From contig NZ_BNBE01000002.1 in the NCBI RefSeq assembly GCF_014654895.1, positions 1,674,001 to 1,738,000 on the forward strand: a stretch of DNA of 64,000 nt, given 5' to 3'. This stretch comes from Streptomyces filamentosus. GTDB lineage: Bacteria > Actinomycetota > Actinomycetes > Streptomycetales > Streptomycetaceae. A program made the position numbers and the translations under genes. The notes below the pieces were generated by a model, which made no database searches, was not told the DNA's origin, and saw only the letters and a program-made list of their open reading frames with translations. The stretch's first letter is position 1; each line of letters begins with the position of its first letter. This document shows, one piece after another, positions 33,297 through 40,870 of the stretch.

Positions 33297-34204
33297 GTGA
33301 GGGTGTGCCTTTGTGCTACGAGGCCTACGTAAGCGGGCGGTTGCCGCTGCCAGGTCGCATGCCTGGTGACGCGTGCATGTTGTGGCGCATTTGCGCGGAA
33401 GGTCGCAAAGCAGTGAGACCTTGCGAGAGTACGGCTCTAGGTATGGGCCGGAGTGCTAACGCAAGAGAGCATGGTTCGAGGCGAGAGCGCTCGTCTATAA
33501 GCATCGAGGTCTTGGTGAGAGTAGTTCAATGCGAGAGGTCGGTTGCATCAAGAGGTGGGTGGTCGACTGTGCGCGCCGATAGAAGCAAGTGGCTAAGGGG
33601 TAGAGCGCGCGCGGGGTGTTGCAGGTTGGACATGGTGGGCGCAAGCGAGTTTGAAGAGAAGTCTGACTGATTATGTAAGCGCAAGCAAGCGAGCGAGACG
33701 TAAGGCAAGCAAGTGGGCCTGCAAGTGAAGAGTGACGTAAGTAATAGCGCAGGAGAGAGAAGTAGCAAGGACTGAAGGAGGTGGTGAATTGGGTAAGAGA
33801 CGTTGCGTTGAAGTCCGAATGTGCACGAGAGGCGAGGGGAGTGAGCGTGCAAATGAGTAGAAGTGTAATAGTGAAGTGAAGTACATGAAGAAGCAAGAGT
33901 GAAGGTGGAGACTGTCGCAAGTTTAGAAGTAAGGAAGGTCAGGAGGGAGAGAGTGTACGTGAAAGTAAATAGTGGGCACTGCAAGTGACAAAGCGTGATA
34001 CGGAAGAGGTTAGAAGGCATGGAAGAGTAAAAGTCTGCACATTGGCGTGCAGGGGTGCGTGCGTGAAAGTATGTGAACTTGTGAATCAGGAGATGGATCG
34101 AGTGTGCGGCATGACCCGATGGAAGCGAAGCGATGACGCCCGTGCGGCTCGGCGCGAAAGCGCAAAGGTGCAGGCAAAAGGATGTGTGCGCCCGCATGAA
34201 GGGG
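33297..34204. other. long purine-rich, lower-GC non-coding tract
   Basis: About 900 bases in which the plus strand is dominated by A and G, with short words such as GCAAG, GAGAG and AAGTG repeated irregularly. Open frames here, chiefly on the minus strand, encode Ser/Leu/Thr-rich low-complexity strings without codon bias, so none is called. It is a marked break from the surrounding DNA. Confidence 0.6.
34056..34077 (+). repeat. 22-bp repeat, copy 2
   Basis: TGCGTGCGTGAAAGTATGTG then AA, identical to the copy at 34205. The identity extends to at least 27 bases (AGGGG before, C after). Confidence 0.8.
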
Positions 34205-34226
34205 TGCGTGCGTGAAAGTATGTGAA
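34205..34226 (+). repeat. 22-bp repeat, copy 3
   Basis: Exact copy of 34056-34077, 149 bases further on and in the same orientation. Together with copy 1 it brackets the par locus and the 96-bp repeats. Confidence 0.8.
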
Positions 34227-34329
34227 CATGTGAGCGCGTGTGCTGGTTGCTTCGGGTGGCAGTCTGTCCGCCGACGCCCCGCGCCCGCCTGGCGGATCTC
34301 CAGGCTGAGTCGGCCGCGCACGGCAAGAC

Positions 34330-34788
34330 CTACTCCGCAGTCGCCAGGGCGAGCGGGTCGAGCCCGGCGAAGTGGTAGTTGATGAAAGAGATCAGAATGG
34401 AGAAGATAGCCGCCCGCCGGGCGGGATGCTGCTGCCCGAGTTGAGCCCATGCGCGCTCAGGCTCCCCGCGCATGCCCATCCGGATGACGTCGCACGCCAG
34501 CGTCATCATCGGATCGCCAGCGGCACTTCCTACTGGCACGACTTGACCATCAGGCCGGGTATCACCAGCCAGCATCCGGCCGGCCACCTCAAACGCGGCC
34601 CGCATCTCCGTCTCATCGCCCCGCACGAGATTCAGCAGCGACGCGGTGCTCTCCTTCCGCCCGGTCACGGGGTCCACGGAGGCCATCCGGCACATCACCG
34701 CAGCCACCGCCTGATGGGCCGGGACCACGGCCGCGGCTGCGGCAGCCGCCTTCAACTCGCTCATCTGCTGTTCGGTCAGGTCGGGCAT
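34330..34788 (-). CDS. hypothetical helical protein
   Basis: A protein of 152 residues (MPDLTEQQMSELKAAAAAAA at the start), predicted mostly helical, with FEVAGRMLAGDTRPDGQVVP and a hydrophobic C-terminal helix, IFSILISFINYHFAG. No domain is recognised. TAGGGT stands six bases before ATG 34788 with no ribosome site, so the message is probably leaderless. It is the first gene after the par-associated non-coding tract. Confidence 0.65.
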   Translation of the reverse strand: MPDLTEQQMSELKAAAAAAAVVPAHQAVAAVMCRMASVDPVTGRKESTASLLNLVRGDETEMRAAFEVAGRMLAGDTRPDGQVVPVGSAAGDPMMTLACDVIRMGMRGEPERAWAQLGQQHPARRAAIFSILISFINYHFAGLDPLALATAE

Positions 34789-35040
34789 GCACGCACCCTA
34801 CGGTCAGGCGCCACCGGCCCGCGCCGTGGTGCCACAAGCGTCACCTGAACGAATAGCCCCCCGGCGCCAGCCACCCCACCGCTTCAACATGCGGCCACCG
34901 CGCATCGAGGAGACTGTGCAGCCTGCCTCGAGCGAACCTACGAAGGGTGGTGCACGGGCAAACCGACCGCGTACGCGGGACAGGTTGCGGCCACGCGCGA
35001 TGAACGATCTAGCAGAGACCGCTTCCTGGACTGGTGGAGA

Positions 35041-35274
35041 TCAGATCCCGCGCGCTTTCTCGGGGAAGCACCCGGTGCACCACCGCTGTCCTTCTTCCAG
35101 GGTGTGCTCTCCGCGCACCTGGCGCTTCTGTCCTGGGACGTGGATGCCGTCCTCGGGGCCGTTGCTGCACGACAGGCGCTGGTAGTCGTTCTCGATCGGG
35201 CCGACGGCCTGGTGCACGACGCGCTCATCCTCGCGGGGGTCTGTAGCCCGTACACGTTCACTGATAATCCACAT
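35041..35274 (-). CDS. small Cys-containing hypothetical protein
   Basis: A protein of 77 residues, MWIISERVRATDPREDERVV onward, ending GQRWCTGCFPEKARGI. The ribosome site is the best in the window: AAGGAG six bases before ATG. There are only three Cys, two of them as C-T-G-C, so full zinc binding is uncertain. A palindromic element lies about 80 bases upstream (35356-35371). Longer frames on both strands across this gene lack codon bias and are rejected. Confidence 0.7.
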   Translation of the reverse strand: MWIISERVRATDPREDERVVHQAVGPIENDYQRLSCSNGPEDGIHVPGQKRQVRGEHTLEEGQRWCTGCFPEKARGI

Positions 35275-35355
35275 TTTGAGCTCCTTTTGCCGCGCAAGAC
35301 GACAGTGACTCTCGTCGGTGTGACGCCCTGCATATCGTCTATAGGCCCCGTGTGC

Positions 35356-35371
35356 CTAGCATGTCCGCTAG
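35356..35371 (-). promoter_or_regulatory. palindromic operator CTAGC-N6-GCTAG
   Basis: CTAGC-ATGTCC-GCTAG, flanked by TGTGC and ACAAG. The core GTC-N5-GAC (minus strand GTCTAGCGGAC) resembles the half-sites used by GntR/HutC-type repressors of Streptomyces plasmids. It sits upstream of the gene at 35041, where a promoter is expected. The binding protein is not identified. Confidence 0.4.
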
Positions 35372-35646
35372 ACAAGACCGCTTGCGGCGCGCCCATGTCA
35401 GAGAGAAGGCAGCGCAGGGCGTTCGCCGTCCGGGTCACAGGCTGAGTCGGCCGGGGTATGGCAGCGTCAGTCCCCATCCGCACCGCGAAGCTGGCCGGGA
35501 AGAGGAGGCCCGGCTGTGGCGCACCCGGGCCCGCCGGATCCTCAAGGACGGCCGTGCCGTTCGTCGCGGGCGGAGCGTACGGGCCGCCTCGGCCGGGCTG
35601 CCCACCCTCGGCCGCCGCCCCTGAAGTCCGCGCGCGGTGCGACCGG

Positions 35647-36129
35647 TCAGGTGGCGGGCGTGGCCTTGACGATGCGTACGGGTTCGCCGTCGAGCAGCAC
35701 ATCGTCGATGAAGTCGTCGGTGATCTGGGTGTCCTCGTCCGTGGGGAAGCCGCGGGTGAGCGCCAGGGTGAGGTGGGAGTCGCGGAGCGCGGCGCGGATC
35801 CGCCCCGGCAGGTCGGCGTAGTCGGGGGTTTCGGCGGGGTCCACGGCGATGTTCAGGGTCGCCTCGCGGGGGGCGTCGATTCCGGTGACGCGGGTGTCGG
35901 CGGCCGCGTTGAGGCCCGCCCCCTTCAGGGCGCTGCGGGCGGAATCATGCAGGGCGACCGCGCTCAGGTACTGGACGACCTGGTCCCGGCTGAAGGCCGG
36001 CGCGAAGGAGTTGGAGAGCATCCTTGCGGACGTGCCGCTGCGGAACTCCCTGGTGAGGATGTCGATGAGCGCGTTCCTGCTGGAGGTGAAGTTGTCGAGC
36101 TCGGTGCGCAGTTCACTCCTGATTTCCAT
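35647..36129 (-). CDS. small HTH-like hypothetical protein
   Basis: A protein of 160 residues. SGTSARMLSNSFAPAFSRDQ, followed by VVQYLSA, fits the S-A-R-x-[IL]-x-x-x-x-x-x-x-[LF]-S-R-x-x-V helix-turn-helix seen in many small Streptomyces proteins (residues about 31-57). The C-terminal 80 residues (EATLNIAVDPAETPDYADLP) may bind a partner. ATG 36129 is followed upstream by an exact palindrome ACTGAATTCAGT, so autoregulation is likely. The region 35275-35646 has no other gene. Confidence 0.65.
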   Translation of the reverse strand: MEIRSELRTELDNFTSSRNALIDILTREFRSGTSARMLSNSFAPAFSRDQVVQYLSAVALHDSARSALKGAGLNAAADTRVTGIDAPREATLNIAVDPAETPDYADLPGRIRAALRDSHLTLALTRGFPTDEDTQITDDFIDDVLLDGEPVRIVKATPAT

Positions 36130-36149
36130 GGGACCAGCCTAGCGGGTGT

Positions 36150-36181
36150 ACTGAATTCAGTGCACCCGTAATTCAGTGCAC
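36150..36181 (-). promoter_or_regulatory. operator-like palindrome and direct repeat
   Basis: ACTGAATTCAGT (36150-36161) is a perfect 12-base palindrome. The word AATTCAGTGCAC occurs twice, at 36154-36165 and 36170-36181, 16 bases apart. It lies 21 bases upstream of the HTH-like gene start at 36129. Confidence 0.55.
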
Positions 36182-36327
36182 GGGCGGTGCCCAGCGGGAC
36201 TCCCGGGCACCACCGTTCCGGAGAGGCTCCGTGCGTCGCCCCGTCTCCCCGTCGCCGGGCCCCGGGCCCGTCGGGGCGCTCTGCCGGCCGGTCGACGTCG
36301 TGGCCGCCCCGCGCGGCGCGGTCGGGT

Positions 36328-36627
36328 CTACCCAGCCCAGGGGAGGTCGTCGCCGGTGCCGTCGAACAGGCGGTGGAACAGGTCCATGCGGCCCGCGGCG
36401 TGCTTGGCCGTCCCGTAGGCCTCCGTCGCGACACCGATCCGGCGCATGGCGTCGTCGTCGACGAGGGCGTCGGTGAAGGCCGGCCCGGGCGGGAAGAGCC
36501 GGTCGGCGTCCTCGTCCTCCCGGCGCAGCCGGGCGAGGTTGGCGTCCTGGACGCGGGCGACGGCCGCTTCGTGTGTCAGCGCGGCGGCGTCCCGCGCGGG
36601 ATCGTACCGGCCGTCGGAGGTGTTCAC
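36328..36627 (-). CDS. small acidic hypothetical protein
   Basis: A protein of 99 residues, VNTSDGRYDPARDAAALTHE onward, ending FDGTGDDLPWAG, strongly helical and acidic. GTG 36627 lies six bases after a TACCGT -10 box and has no ribosome site, so a leaderless start is inferred. It is divergent from the first giant gene across a 105-base promoter region. Relatives of unknown function are common in Streptomyces. No domain is recognised. Confidence 0.65.
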   Translation of the reverse strand: MNTSDGRYDPARDAAALTHEAAVARVQDANLARLRREDEDADRLFPPGPAFTDALVDDDAMRRIGVATEAYGTAKHAAGRMDLFHRLFDGTGDDLPWAG

Positions 36628-36732
36628 CCGGTCACGGTAGCGGCCGGCCTCGCAGGTGCTCACCGCGCGCGTCCTGGGAGTAGTCACCCGGTTCGCCCCC
36701 GGGTGCCGGCTCGTTCGCTCTACGGTGCACCG
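36628..36732. promoter_or_regulatory. divergent leaderless promoters
   Basis: Minus: TACCGT at 36639-36634, six bases, GTG 36627. Plus: TACGGT at 36721-36726, six bases, GTG 36733. Neither gene has a Shine-Dalgarno sequence. The plus-strand box and following bases (CTCTACGGTGCACCGGTG) recur exactly before the paralogue at 40871. Confidence 0.55.
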
Positions 36733-39700
36733 GTGGACACCGAGATGCCGCCGACCGGCGGCCGACCAGCCCTGACCGAGCTGCCGCAGGCCGACGACGT
36801 GCTGGCCGCGGCCCTGAAGGCCCAGGGAGAGCCGGGCGCGAGGGCGTTGGGGCTGCTGCAGGACGCGCACCGGGCCCTGACCGGGACGGGGCTGGTGCGG
36901 CCGGCGGAGGTCGCCGCGGCATGTGTGCGGTCCGCGGCGGACACGCTGCTGAAACTGCCCGGCGCCCCGCAGAGCGTGGGCCTGCAGGCCGCGGCGCAGG
37001 ACCTGCTGGACGCGGTGGACGCCCTCCGGCCGCCGGCCACCAGCGCCACCGGTGACGTGGGTGCTCCGCCGGACTCGGCGGCGGCGGGCGCGGCGTGGGA
37101 CCGGGTCGCGGGAGCGGCAACGGTGCTGCGCGACGAGCTGAAGCGCCCGGGCGGCTACCACCGGGGCCGGGCCCGCGGCGTCATCGAGCGGCGGACGGGC
37201 GTGACGCTGGGCGCGGCCCAGGAGACGGCACTGGACGTGTGGGGAGTCGTCTACGGGCTGGCGTCGGGCATCCTGCACGGCCGCGCGGCCGGTCCCGACG
37301 ACGCCGTCCTGCTCTACACCGAACTCCTGCACGCGGCCCGGGAACTGCTGGTCCCGCTGCCCGAGCGCGCCGCCCGGGTCCTTGAGCTCTGCGCCCTGAC
37401 GCAGCCGGGCGCCGGCGAGGCGGCCGAGCTCGCCCGCTGGGCGGACCCGCGCGCCGAGGCGTACTTCTTCCGCTCCGGCCCGGCGCCGGTGTGGTGGGGC
37501 GTCCTGGCCGAGCACGCCCCGCACCTGCTTCTGCCGGACCGGTCGGCCGGCGGGCGGTGGCCGGCCGCGCCGTTCCTCGAGCACGTCGCCGCCGCCGACC
37601 CGGACACCGTCCGGGCGTGGCTGGCCGCGCCGGACGACCAGGACCCGGCGCTCACCCGGGCACAGCAGGTGGCTACGGCCGGCCGCCCGGCCCTGGACGC
37701 GCTGCTGGGCCTCGCGCTGCGCCACGGCGACGTCGTCGGCGCCGCCTCGGTGCGCGCCGTCCTGGCCGACACCGCGGGGTTGCGCGCCGGCGGGGGAGCG
37801 GCGGCGGGGGAGACGCTGCGCCTGGCGGCCCGCTGGGCCCGCACGGTGCCACGGACGGGGCGGACCCGGGACTGGGTCATCGCGGTGGAGGGGCTGCTGG
37901 CCGGCGCGGTCGAGGACGAGCACGCCGGGCATCTGTCGCTGCGGGCCGTCGCCGAGCGGGTGGCCGCCGCCGAGACCGCCGCCAAGGAGCAGGCGGCAGC
38001 CGGGGATCCGGCCGCCGCCGAAGCGGCGATGGCGGCCGCGCTGGCCCACGAGGAGGTGCTGCGGGAGCAGATCACCGAGGAGACCGCGGCCCGGCTGCCC
38101 GGCTCCGAGGTGGCGGCGCTGCTGCGCGAGCTCGCGGTGACCGCCTACCCGGCCGGCCGCGGCAACCCCGCGCACGGGGACGTCGCGATGATCCGGGCGG
38201 TACTGGCCGGCCTGCTCGCCCGCGACGTCGCCCTGCTGCCGGCCGCGTCCCGGCCGCTGGTCTTCGGCGGCGACCTCGCCCTGGTGCACGCCGGCGATCC
38301 GGCCGCGTACGGCGGACCTCGGCTGGCGCGCACCCTGCTCGACCTGGCCGCGGCCGACGCGGACGCCGGCGTCGCCCTGGGCGTGCGCACGCGCGCCGTG
38401 CGCCGGCTGGCCGCCGTCGACGCCCGGCTGTACGACCGCCTGATGGCCGCGCACCTCGCCGCCCGGCCGCCCGCACCCGCGGCCGGCTCCTCCCCGGCGC
38501 CCGCCGGCGCTGAAGGCGGTGCCGGGGACGTGAACGAGTGGTGGGAGCAGGCGATCGCGCTCACACCGCGCCTGGTGGCCGCCGGGGCCGCACCGGAGCC
38601 GGCCCGCCTGGCCGCTCTGGTCTTCGGCGCCTGCCCGCCCGAGCGCGCCGGGGAGCTGGAGACACGGGTGCGCACCGCGCTCGGCGCGCCCCCTGCGGCC
38701 GCCGAGCTGGAGCAGGTCCTTCCCGCCGGCGCCGACCGGGTGGACGGCACCAAGGAGCCGCTCGCCTCGTGGCTGCGGGTGTGGGACTGGTCGCCGCTCC
38801 TGCCCGCGCGCGTGCTGGCCGGCTGGGAGCCGCTGCTGGAGCGGGTGCGCCGCCTGAAGCCCGTCGGCCCCGCGGACCCGCGCACCGTCCCCGCGCCGGT
38901 GCCGGTCACGGCGACCACCGCCCTGACCGCCGAGGACCTGGCCGAGCCGGCCCAAGCCCGCGGGCCGGCGGCGGCCGCCGCAGAGCTGGCCGCGGCACCG
39001 GACGCCGGCGACGGCGGCTACGCGATGGTCCTGCACCACCTCGTCGCCGCCGCCCCGGCCGCCTGGACCGCCGACGTGCCCGCCATCCTGAAAGCCCTCA
39101 AGCTGCCGGAGCTCGGCGCGTTCTACCTCGCCGCGGCCGCCGGCCACGCCGACCGCCCCGGCGCCTTCCCCGGCGGAGCACTCGCCGGCGCCGTCACTGC
39201 GGCCCTCGGCCTCGTCCGCACCCTCGACCGCCCGGCCACCGCCGACCGCCCGGCGGCCGCCGACCGCCCGGCGGCCGCCGACCGCCCGGCGGCCGCGGGC
39301 CGGGCCGCCGGGCGGCTCTTCGCCGACCAGGCCCTGTTCGACCTGCTCACCACCGCCTGGCGCACGGACACCGCCCTGGACGCCGGCCAGGAACAGGAGG
39401 CCCTGGCCCGGCTGCACGCTCTGGCGGCCGCCCTGGCCCGGCCCGCACCCGACAGCACCGCCCGCACCGCCCGCACCGCCCGCACCGGACAGGCCGGGGA
39501 CGACCCGGCCCCCGCCGGCGACACCGCCGGCCCGGACCCGGACCCGGCGGCCGGGAGCCCCGGGGGGCCGGCGCTGCTGGGGTCGGATCCGCGGGTGCGG
39601 GCGCTGGGCTGCCTGCTCGAGTACGCCGTCCACCAGGCCCGCGCCCGCGGACAGATGCCGGCCGAGGTCCTCCAGGCGGTGGCCGGCGCGCTGCCCGCGG

Positions 39701-40542
39701 CCGCCGCCCAGGACGCGGTGGCCACCGCGATCGGCGTACGGCTGCCCGCCCTGCACCGCTACGCCCCCGACTTCACCGCCGTCCACCGCACCGCCCTGTA
39801 CCGGATCCCGTCGCCCGGGCCCTCGCCGGCCGCGTCGTGGCTGCGCTGGGGACCGCCCAGTGCGCCGCTGCTCGCCGCCCTGGACCGGGCCGACCTGATC
39901 GGCGCGCTGCGCGGCGATGCCGGACTGGCGCGCGAAGCCGCCGGCCACACCGCGGCCGCGCTGCTGACCGATCCGGCCCTCCTGGGCGAACCCACTGCCT
40001 GGTGGGCGCAGTTGGCCGGCGCCGACGGTGACCAGGGCGCGGCGGCCGCGGCGGCTGCGGTCTCGTGCCTGCTGGAGGCGATCGCCCTCTCCACGCCGCG
40101 GACCGGCGCCGCGCGCCCGCTCCCGTCGGCCGAGCAGGCGCGGGTGGGGGCTGCTGTGGACCTGTGGCGTGCCGCGCTGGCCGCCGGACTGCCCCCCGGC
40201 GCGCTGGCCGGGGTGGGCGCGTTCGCCGAGACGGCCGTCGACGAGCCGGTGTGGCTGGAGCTGACGCGTTCCAGTGCCGAGCACTCCCCGGCCCTGCAAC
40301 ACGCCGACCTCGTCGCCGAACGCGCCGCCGCCCACCCCGGCAGCCACGACGCCTTGCTGCTCGCCGAGTTGCTGGTCACCCACGCGCCCGGGACATGGAC
40401 GGACCCGGCTGTACGCGGGCACGCCCGCGCCCTGCTGGACGCGGCGGCCGCCCTGCCCGCGGCCGAACGCCCGGCCGCGTGGCAGGGGTTGAGGAGGGCG
40501 CTGGTCAACGCCGGCGACGTCGACGCCGCCCGCCATCAGTAG
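36733..40542 (+). CDS. giant alpha-helical protein A (1,269 residues), paralogue of 40871
   Basis: Starts VDTEMPPTGGRPALTELPQA. The chain is Ala/Leu/Arg-rich with successive amphipathic helices, like HEAT/TPR solenoids, and shows no Walker, nuclease or membrane motif. Blocks shared with the 40871 product in order: LARWADPRAEAYFF near residue 237, EHAPHLLL, PAAPFLEH, ELGAFYLAAAA, GQMP and LPPGALAG. A repetitive insert (ADRPAA copies, about 39236-39300) and TART repeats are present only here. It is longer than the paralogue mainly because of these. An open frame extends far upstream to 36187 but that part is antisense to another gene. The function is unknown; a scaffold or sensor is a guess. 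Confidence 0.75.
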   Translation: MDTEMPPTGGRPALTELPQADDVLAAALKAQGEPGARALGLLQDAHRALTGTGLVRPAEVAAACVRSAADTLLKLPGAPQSVGLQAAAQDLLDAVDALRPPATSATGDVGAPPDSAAAGAAWDRVAGAATVLRDELKRPGGYHRGRARGVIERRTGVTLGAAQETALDVWGVVYGLASGILHGRAAGPDDAVLLYTELLHAARELLVPLPERAARVLELCALTQPGAGEAAELARWADPRAEAYFFRSGPAPVWWGVLAEHAPHLLLPDRSAGGRWPAAPFLEHVAAADPDTVRAWLAAPDDQDPALTRAQQVATAGRPALDALLGLALRHGDVVGAASVRAVLADTAGLRAGGGAAAGETLRLAARWARTVPRTGRTRDWVIAVEGLLAGAVEDEHAGHLSLRAVAERVAAAETAAKEQAAAGDPAAAEAAMAAALAHEEVLREQITEETAARLPGSEVAALLRELAVTAYPAGRGNPAHGDVAMIRAVLAGLLARDVALLPAASRPLVFGGDLALVHAGDPAAYGGPRLARTLLDLAAADADAGVALGVRTRAVRRLAAVDARLYDRLMAAHLAARPPAPAAGSSPAPAGAEGGAGDVNEWWEQAIALTPRLVAAGAAPEPARLAALVFGACPPERAGELETRVRTALGAPPAAAELEQVLPAGADRVDGTKEPLASWLRVWDWSPLLPARVLAGWEPLLERVRRLKPVGPADPRTVPAPVPVTATTALTAEDLAEPAQARGPAAAAAELAAAPDAGDGGYAMVLHHLVAAAPAAWTADVPAILKALKLPELGAFYLAAAAGHADRPGAFPGGALAGAVTAALGLVRTLDRPATADRPAAADRPAAADRPAAAGRAAGRLFADQALFDLLTTAWRTDTALDAGQEQEALARLHALAAALARPAPDSTARTARTARTGQAGDDPAPAGDTAGPDPDPAAGSPGGPALLGSDPRVRALGCLLEYAVHQARARGQMPAEVLQAVAGALPAAAAQDAVATAIGVRLPALHRYAPDFTAVHRTALYRIPSPGPSPAASWLRWGPPSAPLLAALDRADLIGALRGDAGLAREAAGHTAAALLTDPALLGEPTAWWAQLAGADGDQGAAAAAAAVSCLLEAIALSTPRTGAARPLPSAEQARVGAAVDLWRAALAAGLPPGALAGVGAFAETAVDEPVWLELTRSSAEHSPALQHADLVAERAAAHPGSHDALLLAELLVTHAPGTWTDPAVRGHARALLDAAAALPAAERPAAWQGLRRALVNAGDVDAARHQ

Positions 40543-40586
40543 CCGTCCCTCCCAGGCGCCGAGGAGAGGGAGAGAAGGGAGTCGCC

Positions 40587-40793
40587 ATGCTGGGGCGCCG
40601 CGTCCACGTCACCGGGCCGGCCCGGCTCAAGCTCGGGGCCGAGCTGAAGAAGGCGTACACCGCGGGGGCCTCCATCCGCACCCTCGCGCACGGCTGCGGG
40701 CGCAGTTACGGGTTCGTCCACCGCCTGCTCACCGAGGCCGGCACCACCCTGCGCACCCGCGGCGGGGACACCCGCCGCCACGCCGCACGCTGA
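40587..40793 (+). CDS. small helix-turn-helix protein
   Basis: A protein of 68 residues, MLGRRVHVTGPARLKLGAEL, with HTH residues YTAGASIRTLAHGCGRSYGF then VHRLLTEAG. This is the well-known short actinobacterial HTH type (resembling the Lsr2 C-terminal or bldD-like small regulators) that begins R-x-x-L-x-x-x-Y-x-x-G-x-S-I-R. A ribosome site AAGGGAG precedes ATG 40587. It lies 44 bases after giant gene A and 78 before B, so it is probably co-transcribed with A and may control both. Confidence 0.8.
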   Translation: MLGRRVHVTGPARLKLGAELKKAYTAGASIRTLAHGCGRSYGFVHRLLTEAGTTLRTRGGDTRRHAAR

Positions 40794-40858
40794 CGGCAGG
40801 GCGGCAGGGAACGGCCGCGGGCCGGCCGGTTCGCGCCCGCGCTCTGCCCGGCGGGCTC

Positions 40859-40864
40859 TACGGT
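40859..40864 (+). promoter_or_regulatory. -10 box TACGGT of giant gene B
   Basis: TACGGT, then GCACCG, then GTG 40871. The 18-base string CTCTACGGTGCACCGGTG is identical to that before giant gene A, showing that the promoter was duplicated with the gene. Confidence 0.55.
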
Positions 40865-40870
40865 GCACCG

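Noticed and set aside
32940..33332. 130-residue plus-strand frame over the 96-bp repeats
   Set aside because: Openness follows from the repeat length being a multiple of three; third-position GC is low and no start signal exists. Kept only as an alternative in the findings.
33495..34326. Minus-strand frames rich in Ser, Leu and Thr with apparent hydrophobic segments
   Set aside because: They come from the purine-rich tract; no ribosome site, no codon bias, frequent Cys/His noise.
34301..35456. Short direct repeat CAGGCTGAGTCGGCCG at about 34301 and 35440 as an attachment site
   Set aside because: Only 16 bases, no integrase gene or tRNA nearby.
34938..35702. 254-residue minus-strand frame
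   Set aside because: It overlaps the well-supported gene at 35041 in another frame and reads as Ser/Arg/Pro noise.
36328..40536. Very long minus-strand frame opposite giant gene A
   Set aside because: Gly/Arg/Gln-rich antisense product typical of high-GC shadows; only its last 99 codons (36328-36627) have their own start signal and are kept as a gene.
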